A DNA stretch of 34,183 nucleotides from Acidobacteriota bacterium. GTDB lineage: Bacteria > Acidobacteriota > Thermoanaerobaculia > UBA5066. A program made the position numbers and the translations under genes. Below are positions 7,929 through 15,271 of this stretch, in pieces (within the stretch, counting starts at the first letter, position 1; every line of letters begins with the position of its first letter). The notes below the pieces were generated by a model. It had not been told where the DNA came from and ran no database searches. It saw only the letters and a list, made by a program, of their open reading frames with translations. The stretch spans positions 210 through 34,392 of the forward strand of contig PLZI01000036.1 of assembly GCA_003152095.1 (NCBI GenBank), read 5' to 3'.

Positions 7929-9140
7929 GTGCTCGCATTCGAGGAGGCCCTCGCGAACGTGCTCCGGGCCGTCACGCCGCTTACGGCCGTCGCGGTCGCG
8001 CTCGGCGAGGCCGCGGGCCGGGTCCTCGCCGAAGACATCGCGGCGGACATCTCCCTTCCGCCGTTCGACGCGACGGCGATGGACGGCTGGGCCGTGCGCG
8101 CGGCGGAGGTCGGCAAAACGCCCGCGCTCGTCGCCCGCGCGGGCGCCGCGGGCGCGGGCCGCGTGCCGGGCCCGCTTCCCATGGGCGCGGCGTGGAAGGT
8201 CATGACCGGCGCCCCGATGCCGCCCGGCAGCGATGCGGTCGTCCCCGTCGAGGACGCCGTCGAGATCGACGCGTCGACGGTGCGGCTCGACGTCGCACCG
8301 CATCCCGGGGCGCACGTCCGCCTCCTGGGAGAGGTCTTCCCGAAGGGTGCGCTTCTTCTCTCCGCCGGCCGGCGCCTCACGCCGGCGGACCTCGTCCTCG
8401 CCGCGGCGGCCGGGCGCGCGGTGCTGCGCGTGGCACGCCCGATCCGGGCCGCGGTGCTCGTGACCGGAGACGAGATCGTCGCGCCCGAGGCGACGCCCGG
8501 TCCCGCGCAGATCCGAAACACGAACGGGCCGCTCCTCGTCTCCGCGCTGCGCCGCGCGGGCGCGGAGGTCACGGACCTCGGCGTCGCGCGTGACACCCAG
8601 GAAGGCCTCGTGAGGACGCTCCGTGCCGCCCTGGAGCGCGGCGACGACGTCCTCCTGACGACGGGAGGCGTCTCCGCGGGCGACTACGACTACGTCGCCA
8701 CGGCGCTCACGGCCGCAGGCGCCTCAATCCGTTTTCACAAGGTCGCGATCCGCCCGGCCAAACCGATTCTCTTCGCCACGAAAGGGGCGACGCTCATCTT
8801 CGGCCTGCCGGGCAACCCGGTTTCGGCCGCCGTGGCGTTCGATTTCTTCGTGAGACCCGCGCTCCGGGCGGCGGCCGGGGTCCGGCCTCCGCTGCCTCCC
8901 GCGCTGCCAGCCCGCCTCACGGCATCCGTGAAGAACAAGGGGCCCCGTCTCGCCTTCCACCCGGCGTCGCTCTCCCTGCGCGACGGCGAGGAGATCGTCG
9001 AACCCATCGACACGAAAGGCAGTCACGACGTCCTCGCGCACGCGCGCGCGAATGCATTCCTCGAGCTTCCGCCCGCGTCGTCCTTCGCCGAGGGGGATCT
9101 CGTCTCGGTGCACCGCAGTTCGGCGGAAAGCACGTTTTGA
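7929..9140 (+). CDS. moeA: Molybdopterin molybdotransferase MoeA
   Basis: MoeA inserts molybdate into adenylylated molybdopterin, the last step of molybdenum cofactor synthesis, in the cytoplasm. The 403-residue product shows the family segments in order: FEEALANVL at the N-terminus, PPFDATAMDGWAVRA, MTGAPMPPGSDAVVPVED, VTGDEIV, the MoCF-domain nucleotide loop TTGGVSAGDYDYV, and FGLPGNPVSAAVAF before the C-terminal beta-barrel domain. The start GTG at 7929 matches the usual 'LxFEEAL' beginning and lies 6 bases after a TACGAT box; the frame is open to 7905, but the box would then be inside the gene. It overlaps the ketosynthase gene by 4 bases (TTGA). No other Moco genes lie in the window. Confidence 0.93.
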   Translation: MLAFEEALANVLRAVTPLTAVAVALGEAAGRVLAEDIAADISLPPFDATAMDGWAVRAAEVGKTPALVARAGAAGAGRVPGPLPMGAAWKVMTGAPMPPGSDAVVPVEDAVEIDASTVRLDVAPHPGAHVRLLGEVFPKGALLLSAGRRLTPADLVLAAAAGRAVLRVARPIRAAVLVTGDEIVAPEATPGPAQIRNTNGPLLVSALRRAGAEVTDLGVARDTQEGLVRTLRAALERGDDVLLTTGGVSAGDYDYVATALTAAGASIRFHKVAIRPAKPILFATKGATLIFGLPGNPVSAAVAFDFFVRPALRAAAGVRPPLPPALPARLTASVKNKGPRLAFHPASLSLRDGEEIVEPIDTKGSHDVLAHARANAFLELPPASSFAEGDLVSVHRSSAESTF

Positions 9141-10396
9141 AGGGCCGGCGCGTCGCCCTCACGGGCCTCGGCTGCCTCACGCCGATCGGTAACGGAGTCT
9201 CCGCGTTCACCGAGGGGCTTCGCGCCGGACGCTCCGGCGTCTCGCGCATCACGCTCTTCGACCCCGCCGCTCTCGACGTGACGATCGCGGCCGAGGTGAA
9301 GGGCTTCGACCCGGAATCCGCCCTTCCCGCGAAGGAGCTCCGGCACGTCGCGCGCGTCGTGCCGCTCTCCATCGCTGCGGCCGCGGAGGCGCTCGCCAGC
9401 GCCGGGATCGACACCGGCGCGCTTTCCCTCGAGGAGCGCCGCCGCATCGCGGTCGTCTTCGGCACGGGCGGCGGACCCGTGGAGTTCTTCGAGAAAATGT
9501 ACGGCCACTGGTACCGCGGCGACCTGAAAAAGGCCTCGGTCTACTCGATTCCGACCGGTACGATGGGAACACTTTCCTCCGAGATCTCGATGCGGTTCGG
9601 CCTCAAAGGCCGCTCACACGTGATCACCACGGGCTGCACGTCCTCGGCGGACGCCGTCGGCTACGCGGCGCGCCTCGTGGCATGGGCCGACGAGGACCTC
9701 GTCCTGACCGGAGGCGGCGACGCCGTCATCACCCCCGGCATCATGACCGGGTTCTCGCTCATGCAGATCCTCTCCACGGCCCGCCAAGGCGCACCTGCCA
9801 CCGCGAGCCGGCCCTTCGACGCCGGGCGCGACGGGTTCGTCCTCGGCGAGGGCGCTTGGATGTTCGTCCTCGAGCCGCTCGAACGGGCGCATGCGCGGGG
9901 TGCCCGCGTACTCGCCGAGGTCTGCGGCTACGGCACGACCTGCGACGCGTATCACCGCGTGCGCCTCGACGAATCCGGAGAGGAGCCCGCGCGCGCGATG
10001 CGCGAGGCGCTCGCCGACGCCGGCCTCTCCCCTTCGGACATCGGGTACGTGCAGTACCACGGCACTTCCACGCTCCTCAATGACCGCATCGAGACGCGTG
10101 CGACGAACATGGCGCTCGGCGAAGCCGCCGCCGGTATTCCGGGCAGCAGCGTGAAGAGCCAGATCGGGCACCCGCAGGGCGCGTCGGGAGCGGCCGGAAT
10201 CGCCGCGACGCTGCTCGGGATGCAGTGCGGTTTCCTTCCGCCCACGATCAACCTCGAGACGAAAGACCCCGAGTGCGACCTCGACTACGTCCCGAACGCC
10301 GCGCGAGAGGCCGAGGTCGAGTTCGCGCTCTGCAACGGGATCGCCTTCGGCTCCAAAAACTCCGCGCTCATCCTCCGCAACGGCCGGGCCCTCTGA
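9137..10396 (+). CDS. FabF-like beta-ketoacyl-ACP synthase (KAS II type)
   Basis: This is a condensing enzyme catalysing decarboxylative Claisen condensation of malonyl-ACP with an acyl primer. It is a thiolase fold of 419 residues with the full catalytic triad: nucleophile Cys167 (ITTGCTSSADAVG), His308 (QYHGTSTLLND) and His345 (SQIGHPQGASGAAG). A complete KAS II C-terminus follows (NGIAFGSKNSALIL). The start is TTG at 9137, overlapping the moeA stop; the N-terminal MKGRRVALTGLGCLTPIG matches the family start. No acyl carrier protein, ketoreductase or dehydratase is adjacent; instead a methyltransferase and a flavoprotein follow. A specialised ketosynthase making a small polyketide or modified fatty acid is therefore as likely as housekeeping FabF. 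Confidence 0.9.
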   Translation: MKGRRVALTGLGCLTPIGNGVSAFTEGLRAGRSGVSRITLFDPAALDVTIAAEVKGFDPESALPAKELRHVARVVPLSIAAAAEALASAGIDTGALSLEERRRIAVVFGTGGGPVEFFEKMYGHWYRGDLKKASVYSIPTGTMGTLSSEISMRFGLKGRSHVITTGCTSSADAVGYAARLVAWADEDLVLTGGGDAVITPGIMTGFSLMQILSTARQGAPATASRPFDAGRDGFVLGEGAWMFVLEPLERAHARGARVLAEVCGYGTTCDAYHRVRLDESGEEPARAMREALADAGLSPSDIGYVQYHGTSTLLNDRIETRATNMALGEAAAGIPGSSVKSQIGHPQGASGAAGIAATLLGMQCGFLPPTINLETKDPECDLDYVPNAAREAEVEFALCNGIAFGSKNSALILRNGRAL

Positions 10397-10401
10397 AAAC
10401 G

Positions 10402-11094
10402 ATGAGCTTCTGGGTTCCCCGGCGGCGTCCCGAACCGGAGCTCCTCGACGCCGACGGTGTCCCGGCTCACGAGGCCGAGGCGAGCCTCGCCGACATCGAA
10501 TGGGTGCACCGCCGGCTCGGCGGCCGCTCGCTCGTGCGCCGCCGCCTCATCCCGCTTCTCGCGACCCTCGGCGCTCCTGGAATCGGGCTCTCGATTCTCG
10601 ATCTGGGATGCGGCTCCGGGCACGTGGGGCGGGACCTCGTCGAGGAGGCGGCGGCTCATGGGATGCGCCTTCACCTCCTCGGCATCGACCGCAAGGTCTC
10701 GCACGCGCGGCTCGCCGCGCGGGGCTCCACGGTCGCAGGGGACGCGTTCCGCCTCCCCTTTCCGGATCGGAGCGTGAGCGTCGTCCTCTCGACGCTCTTC
10801 CTGCACCATTTCTCTCCCGGCGAAGCGGCGACTCTCCTCGCAGAGTCCCGCCGCGTGGCCGCATCGGCGATCGTGGTCCTCGACCTCACGCGGCACCGCC
10901 TCGCCCTCGCGGCGATCGGGGCGCTCGGTCCGATCGCCTTCCGGAGCGCGCTCTCGGTCGCCGACGGGAAGACCTCCGTCCGGCAGGCCTATACCCCCGA
11001 GGAGATTGCCGCGATCGCCGCGCCGGTGCTGCCGGGAGCGCGCGTGTCGAAAGCTGCGCGCTTCGTGTGGGAGCTCGTCTGGACCCGCCCCTGA
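10402..11094 (+). CDS. Class I SAM-dependent methyltransferase
   Basis: This is a 230-residue cytoplasmic methyltransferase. Motif I (ILDLGCGSGHVGRDL, about residues 64-78) binds SAM; GIDRK near 95 is the acidic post-beta2 site; DAFRLPFPDRSVSVVLSTLFLHHF contains motifs II and III of the UbiE/Methyltransf_11 type. The second half has a hydrophobic stretch (LALAAIGALGPIAFRSALS) and the family ending SKAARFVWELVWTRP. ATG 10402 was chosen, 5 bases after the ketosynthase stop; the open frame extends upstream to 10225 only as a shadow. Position between a ketosynthase and a flavoprotein suggests it methylates a lipid or polyketide product; the substrate cannot be read from the sequence. Confidence 0.85.
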   Translation: MSFWVPRRRPEPELLDADGVPAHEAEASLADIEWVHRRLGGRSLVRRRLIPLLATLGAPGIGLSILDLGCGSGHVGRDLVEEAAAHGMRLHLLGIDRKVSHARLAARGSTVAGDAFRLPFPDRSVSVVLSTLFLHHFSPGEAATLLAESRRVAASAIVVLDLTRHRLALAAIGALGPIAFRSALSVADGKTSVRQAYTPEEIAAIAAPVLPGARVSKAARFVWELVWTRP

Positions 11095-12209
11095 AGGACG
11101 ATTGCGACGTCGCGGTGATCGGCGGCAGCCTCGCGGGCTCCGCCGCGGCGTACGCCCTCGCGCGCAACGGAGCGCGCGTGATCGTCCTCGAGAAAGCGCG
11201 CTTTCCACGCGACAAGGTCTGCGGGTGCTTTCTCTCAAACGAGGCGCTCCCGGTTCTGGGCCGAATGGGATTGCGAGAAGAGCTTGGAAGGAATGCGGCG
11301 GAAACGATCACGCGCTTCCGGCTCGTCCGGCGCGACGGCATCGCCGTGGAGTCCCTGCTTCCGAAGCCCGCGATGTCGATTTCACGGAGCTGTCTGGATT
11401 CCCTCGCGGCCGCGGCCGCCGAGCGCGCGGGCGCCCGGATGCACTTCGGCACCACCGTCCTTTCCCTTGAAGGAGATCTCCAGGAAGGCTTTCGCATCAA
11501 GGGCCTCAATTGTGAGGTAGGCGCACGTGCGGTGTTAGGCGCATGGGGACGCTACAGTCCGCTGGACGGACGCCTCGGCCGCACGTTCATTCGAAGAAAA
11601 TCCTTCTTGTTCGGATTCGGAAAGATGCTCGTGGGAAGAAGTGAGCACCTCGCAGGGCGTGCCGTCCTGCATTTCTTTGACGGTGGATATGTGGGGCTCT
11701 CGCGCGTCGAGGGTGGTCACGTCAACCTCGCCGCGCTCGCAAATTCACATGTCGCGCAGTCCGCGCACCACGACTTTGATTCGCTGCTCGACCGGCTTTC
11801 GCGTGAAAGCCCGGCCTTAGCGGCCGATCTCGAAGCGTTGTCTCCGCTGACCGGACCCGTCCTCCTGTCCGAACCCGTTCATCTGGGCGCGCACGGCGCG
11901 CTCGCGGGAGACGTCCTCTGCGTGGGCGACGCCGCGGGCGTCATCGACCCGTACACCGGCACGGGGATGGCGCTCGCGCTGCTCTTCGGCGAGGCCGCGG
12001 CGGCGCCGGTCGCTGCGTTCCTCGCGGGGACTCTCGACGTCGACGGCCTCAAGCGTGCCCATCTTCGCCGCCACCGCGAGATCGCGGGCCGCCGCTTCTT
12101 CTTCTCGCGCCTCTTCCGCCCGTTCTTTTCCGGCGGTGTCGCCTCGCGCCTCATTCACCCCGCGGCGGCGCCCCTCGCGCGCTGGGCGGCGCGGGCCACG
12201 CGGGAGTGA
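11091..12209 (+). CDS. FAD-dependent oxidoreductase, geranylgeranyl-reductase-like
   Basis: This flavoprotein of about 372 residues has an N-terminal Rossmann loop (VAVIGGSLAGSAAAYALARNG) and VLEK FAD-ribose contact. It also has KVCGCFLSNEAL, close to the KVCGE motif of the geranylgeranyl reductase/FixC-like family, and the second FAD motif GDAAGVIDPYTGTGMALAL. The start is not settled: CTG at 11091 gives a 4-base overlap (CTGA) with the methyltransferase stop and a natural N-terminus, while GTG at 11067 is an alternative overlapping by 28 bases. The stretch about 11500-11830 looks less GC-rich than its surroundings. It probably hydroxylates or reduces the product of the preceding ketosynthase and methyltransferase. 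Its stop abuts the convergent DinB stop with no gap. Confidence 0.85.
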   Translation: MKDDCDVAVIGGSLAGSAAAYALARNGARVIVLEKARFPRDKVCGCFLSNEALPVLGRMGLREELGRNAAETITRFRLVRRDGIAVESLLPKPAMSISRSCLDSLAAAAAERAGARMHFGTTVLSLEGDLQEGFRIKGLNCEVGARAVLGAWGRYSPLDGRLGRTFIRRKSFLFGFGKMLVGRSEHLAGRAVLHFFDGGYVGLSRVEGGHVNLAALANSHVAQSAHHDFDSLLDRLSRESPALAADLEALSPLTGPVLLSEPVHLGAHGALAGDVLCVGDAAGVIDPYTGTGMALALLFGEAAAAPVAAFLAGTLDVDGLKRAHLRRHREIAGRRFFFSRLFRPFFSGGVASRLIHPAAAPLARWAARATRE

Positions 12210-12794
12210 TCAGCGCCGCTTCGCGGTTTTCCTTGGGGTCTTTGCGGGCTTTTTCGCCGCAGGCTTCCTCCCGACCTTCGGAAAGAGGCCGGTGCGGATC
12301 GTCTCCATCTGGGAAAGGTGAATGCGGTCGTGGCCCGCGTATGTCGTCACGAGGGACCAGATCGACTCTTCGCCCCGCTCGGCGTGAAGGCCGACGCGGT
12401 CCCAGGCGTCCTCGGGCAGACGCTCCAGGAGGCCGAGGTTCACGGCGCGCGCCATCGCGAAGTCGTCGGCGAGGTCGGCGGCTTTCGCGTTCATCGGGCC
12501 GAGGCGCTCGACGAAAGAGTCCTGGTCGTAGCCCGGGAGTTGCGGGCGATCGTGCGCCCCGATGAAACGATAGCGGCTTCCGAGGATGACCTCGCCATCG
12601 GCGAGGTGCGCGACGATCTCCTTGATGCACCACTTGCCCGGCGCGGGCTTCGTCTCGAGCTGCTTTTCCGTGAGGTGCCGCAGCAGCTTCCGGATGCGGT
12701 CCGGCGTCTCGGCCATCACGGCGAGAGGGTCGTCACCGCCGAGGGCGGCGAGGTAGCGCGAGGGCACGACGGGTCCGGGACTGCCAGCGGCCAT
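12210..12794 (-). CDS. DinB family protein
   Basis: This is a 194-residue four-helix-bundle protein of the DinB/YfiT superfamily, members of which bind a divalent metal through three His and act in thiol transfer or unknown reactions. Visible family features are GKWCIKEIVAHLADGEVILGSRYRFI with the first metal His, and the HDRIHLSQ motif near the C-terminus with two more His. A basic Lys/Ala/Pro-rich tail (KPAAKKPAKTPRKTAKRR) follows and may contact nucleic acid. ATG 12794 was chosen because GAGGAGA lies 7 bases upstream; the open frame upstream overlaps the neighbouring gene. It is separated by 10 bases from the preceding gene, so both are probably one transcript. Confidence 0.85.
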   Translation of the reverse strand: MAAGSPGPVVPSRYLAALGGDDPLAVMAETPDRIRKLLRHLTEKQLETKPAPGKWCIKEIVAHLADGEVILGSRYRFIGAHDRPQLPGYDQDSFVERLGPMNAKAADLADDFAMARAVNLGLLERLPEDAWDRVGLHAERGEESIWSLVTTYAGHDRIHLSQMETIRTGLFPKVGRKPAAKKPAKTPRKTAKRR

Positions 12795-12804
12795 GAGAGT
12801 CTCC

Positions 12805-13413
12805 TCAGCGGATCGCTTCGGCGATCCGCGCGGCTGATACCGGTTCTGGGCTTCGCAAACGGATCCTTCCGCCCGTCCGCCACGCGATCCAGCAAGGCGC
12901 CCTTTCGATGCCCGACTCCTTCGCCCACTCCCCCAGCGGATCGAAGACGACAGGCCGGCGGATGCCGCGGGCGCGCTTGACCGCATCCTTCACGGCTTCC
13001 TCGCCGAGCACGATAAAGCACTCGATGCCCTGCTGCTCGAGCTCGCCCGCGAGCGTGAGGGCGCCGGGAAGCGCATCGAGCGACGCCTTTCCGGCAGCCG
13101 GCGTCAGATAGACCGCCGCGCAGCCGGGCGGCGTGCAGTTGCGCAGGCTCGCCATCTCCGTGTTCGCCTCGTAGCCCGCGTATTTCTGGAGCCCTTGCGC
13201 ACCGATCTCCCCCTTCGGCCTCAGGTAGAGCCAGACCCCGACGGCGACGGCGCCGATGACGAGAAGGATCGAGGTTCCGGAGGGACCCATCGACACCTTG
13301 CGCTCGTGGGACCGGTCGCCCGGCGTGGTCGCGGTCTGCGCCATCGGATCGCCACCGGACGCCGGACCTGTGTTCGTCGGCCGCAGCGTGGGAGGAGGAG
13401 AAGCCGAGCCCAT
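12805..13413 (-). CDS. Membrane-anchored thioredoxin-fold-like protein (no CxxC)
   Basis: This 202-residue protein has a Pro/Thr-rich cytoplasmic N-terminus, one membrane segment at about residues 45-64 (TSILLVIGAVAVGVWLYL) and an exported C-terminal domain. The end of that domain (RPVVFDPLGEWAKESGIERAPCWIAWRTGGRIRLR) resembles the second half of TlpA/redoxin domains, where xPxxF/W-I precedes a GRI turn. Where TlpA has its CxxC the sequence reads YLTPAAGKAS, so the redox centre is missing; Cys residues occur instead in NCTPPGC and IECF. It may be a non-catalytic thioredoxin-like domain, or this resemblance may be superficial. ATG 13413 is preceded by TACAAT 9 bases upstream; an internal ATG at 13344 is possible. 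Confidence 0.6.
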   Translation of the reverse strand: MGSASPPPTLRPTNTGPASGGDPMAQTATTPGDRSHERKVSMGPSGTSILLVIGAVAVGVWLYLRPKGEIGAQGLQKYAGYEANTEMASLRNCTPPGCAAVYLTPAAGKASLDALPGALTLAGELEQQGIECFIVLGEEAVKDAVKRARGIRRPVVFDPLGEWAKESGIERAPCWIAWRTGGRIRLRSPEPVSAARIAEAIR

Positions 13414-13422
13414 GACCGGAAC

Positions 13423-13428
13423 ATTGTA
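13423..13428 (-). promoter_or_regulatory. -10-like TACAAT before the thioredoxin-like gene
   Basis: The minus-strand TACAAT lies 9 bases before ATG 13413, with no Shine-Dalgarno sequence between. It is the closest hexamer to the TATAAT consensus in the window. Confidence 0.5.
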
Positions 13429-13471
13429 GCGAAGCCAGCGTCGACGCTGCCGCGCGCGCCTCTTCGCGAGC

Positions 13472-13693
13472 TCAGGCCGCAGGCCCCTTCCGGATGGTCA
13501 CCGTGCCGGAATTCGATCGAATGATCAGCTTCGGGCCGCCCCCGTTCAGCTTTCCCTCGCCCGAGATCGAGCCGGGTCGGCGCGAGACCGTGATCTCCGA
13601 GAACTGCGAGATCACGGCATCGGTGTCGGGGTCCACCCCGGACACCCTTACGTCCACATCCACGCGGTAGTTGGCGGGAAGTGTGATCGTCAT
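13472..13693 (-). CDS. C-terminal DUF4097-like fragment (73 aa)
   Basis: The 73-residue product aligns over its full length with the last 70 residues of the intact DUF4097 protein encoded at 14381-15163. Both read T-L/F-PA near the start, then a SRR-x-G turn, then NGGGPK/R, a SNSG/TNKG turn and a final TIRK/SIRR strand. It lacks a signal peptide and the N-terminal two thirds of the domain, so it is either a remnant of a second DUF4097 gene or a free-standing small beta protein. It does have a good start: ATG 13693 preceded by GGAGGCGAC, 13 bases after the HEAT stop. Function is unknown. Confidence 0.6.
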   Translation of the reverse strand: MTITLPANYRVDVDVRVSGVDPDTDAVISQFSEITVSRRPGSISGEGKLNGGGPKLIIRSNSGTVTIRKGPAA

Positions 13694-13706
13694 GTCGCCT
13701 CCGCCA

Positions 13707-14006
13707 TCAGATTTCCATTTTCTTCAACGCAAGGGCCGCCTGACTGCGCACGTAGCCGTTCTCGCGATCATCCCCGGCCTTCTGCCGGAGCGTCTCGATG
13801 GTCGTCTGGTCTTTCAGCACGGTCGCGGCCTTTGCGAGCCCTTCCACCGCGAGGATTCGAACGGCGGGTTTCGTGTCCGTCTTGAGTGCTTTCGCGAGGG
13901 CGTCGCGGATCTCGGCCGTGGGCGGCATCTGCGCGAGCGCCTCGACGGCTTTCTTGCGAACACTTGGGTTCTTGTCCATCTCCAGCGTCCGCCGGAGCAG
14001 GCTCAC
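13707..14006 (-). pseudogene. HEAT-repeat (anti-sigma-like) protein remnant
   Basis: About 99 residues of HEAT-repeat helices can be read: LLRRTLEMDKNPSVRKKAVEAL, then ALKTDTKPAVRILAVEGLAKA, then YVRSQAALALKKMEI. In related clusters such repeats form the C-terminal part of a zinc-finger anti-sigma factor. Here the best ribosome site (GGAGGAGA, 6 bases before ATG 14067) starts a peptide MDCRDTLKVREL that resembles the beginning of a zf-HC2 anti-sigma factor but is in a different frame from the HEAT helices, and the rest of the zinc finger and any membrane segment are absent. GTG 14006 is the only in-frame start for the HEAT part. A deletion with frameshift between about 14010 and 14060 explains this best. 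Confidence 0.6.
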
Positions 14007-14045
14007 GATCTCCGGCGAGACGGGCGAGCGCGAGCTCGCGGACCT

Positions 14046-14348
14046 TCAGTGTGTCGCGGCAATCCATGGCGAGTCTCCTCCGGAGAAATGGGCCTTGAGT
14101 GTTTCCATGGCTCGGAAAATCCGTGTCTTCACCGCGCCTTCGCTGATGTTCAGCGTGCGGGCAATCTCGGCGTAAGGCATCCCGTGGTAGCGGGCGAGGA
14201 CGAGTGCCTCGCGCTGTTCGTCGGAGAGCTTCGCAAGAGCGCGCCTCACGGCGTTGCGCCTTTGGCGATCCACGAGCCGCTCGTCCACTGGGATTCCGGG
14301 CTCGGCCGCCTCGGCCACGGTGTCGAGCGCCACGCTCGGCCAGCGCAC
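14046..14348 (-). pseudogene. ECF sigma factor remnant, region 4 only
   Basis: The C-terminal 75 residues are a clear sigma-70 region 4 helix-turn-helix: RRALAKLSDEQREALVLARY, HGMPYAEIARTLNISEGAVK, TRIFRAMETLKAHF. Region 2, needed for core polymerase and -10 binding, is missing. Immediately upstream, at about 14348-14381, the sequence runs into the 3' end of the intact DUF4097 gene. The break falls in the linker between regions 2 and 4 (RRVRWPSVALDTVAEAAE). A GTG at 14348 with TAACCT 8 bases upstream could still start a 100-residue HTH protein, so residual expression is possible. The stop (14046-14048) lies about 20 bases inside the MDCRD start of the next reading frame, the usual sigma/anti-sigma coupling. 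Confidence 0.7.
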
Positions 14349-14380
14349 CCGACGGAAGGTTACGGTGCGACTTGGGGCGC

Positions 14381-15163
14381 TCAGCTCCGGCGGATGGAGA
14401 GCTTTCCTTTGTTCGTGGACAGCGTGACGCGCGGGCCGCCGCCGTTCACGGTCGCCGAGGAGCGCACTCCCGACCTGCGGGACGCCCGGACCGGTCCCGT
14501 GCCCTCGAAGTCGGAGACGATCTCGCCCTTGCGGCCGGCGTCCGCGCTCAGCTCGAACGCCGACTCGGCCGGGAATGTCAGGGTCACCTCGCCCTTGTAC
14601 GTCTCGGCGCGCACCTCTCCCGAGAGGCGCGCGAACCTCGCCCGCACCTCGCCCTTGTAGGTCTTCAGGTCCAGAGGGCCCGTGAGGCCGACGAGCGCGG
14701 CGCTCCCCTTGTACGTGTCGAGGGTGAGGCGCCCCGCGAAGTCCTTCACGTCCGTGTCGGATTTGTAGTCGTGGATCCTGAGCGCGGCCGCGCGCGGCAG
14801 GCTGACGCGATAGTGCACGAACGGGCGGCTCGTACAGACCGTGAAGAAACGCCAGCTGGCCTCGAGCCCGTCGTAGTCGGATTTGATCCGCACGCCCCTG
14901 CCGTCGGGCTCGATGACGACACGCGTCGCCGCCACCCATTCCTTCTGGTCCCGCTCCGACCCGCAACTGTCGTCCGGCACGATCCGCGCCTCGACGGCGA
15001 CTTCCGCGCGGTCCCAGGGGGTGACACGGATGCTGCCCTTGTACGTGTCGATCGTGACCCGGCCATCGGAGGCGAGAGGAAGCGTTTTCGAGACCGTGCG
15101 GTCGGCGAGGGCCGGAGGCGATGAAAGGAGGAAAGCCAGAGTCCCCAACAGGACGTGGTTCAT
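14381..15163 (-). CDS. DUF4097 beta-strand repeat protein (exported)
   Basis: This 260-residue protein has a signal peptide (MNHVLLGTLAFLLSSPPALA, cleavage about 20/21). It then has a repeating beta-strand pattern punctuated by YKG turns: DTYKGSIRV (40-48), DYKSDTDV (132), DTYKGSAAL (149), KTYKGEVRA (168), ETYKGEVTL (188) and TNKGKLSI (250). This is the DUF4097 'putative adhesin' solenoid. Two Cys (67 and 110) may form a disulfide. The start is ATG 15163, with GAGGTACC just upstream. In many bacteria DUF4097 genes follow an ECF sigma/anti-sigma pair; here only broken copies of those lie downstream. Role is probably cell-envelope associated; no ligand is known. Confidence 0.8.
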   Translation of the reverse strand: MNHVLLGTLAFLLSSPPALADRTVSKTLPLASDGRVTIDTYKGSIRVTPWDRAEVAVEARIVPDDSCGSERDQKEWVAATRVVIEPDGRGVRIKSDYDGLEASWRFFTVCTSRPFVHYRVSLPRAAALRIHDYKSDTDVKDFAGRLTLDTYKGSAALVGLTGPLDLKTYKGEVRARFARLSGEVRAETYKGEVTLTFPAESAFELSADAGRKGEIVSDFEGTGPVRASRRSGVRSSATVNGGGPRVTLSTNKGKLSIRRS

Positions 15164-15202
15164 GGAGGTACCTCTTCGGAATGAAACGTATTCGGCCGGG
15201 AA

Positions 15203-15233
15203 AAGTTCTGCCCGGAGGCCCGGGTGGCGGGCA
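15203..15233. other. Hairpin in the divergent DUF4097 / nitronate monooxygenase intergenic region
   Basis: A 7-bp inverted repeat (CTGCCCG and CGGGCAG) encloses a GC-rich loop in the 108-base region between two divergent genes. It may be an operator for a regulator of either gene or a 5'-UTR structure. No convincing promoter was found for either gene here; TACCGT near 15241 is the best plus-strand -10 candidate. Confidence 0.3.
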
Positions 15234-15271
15234 GAGTGATACCGTCCCACGCTGGGGCCGAGAGGAGCGCG

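Noticed and set aside
10500-11090. N-terminal extension of the flavoprotein frame
   Set aside because: It overlaps the methyltransferase gene and lacks domain features. The FAD-binding strand begins right after 11091.
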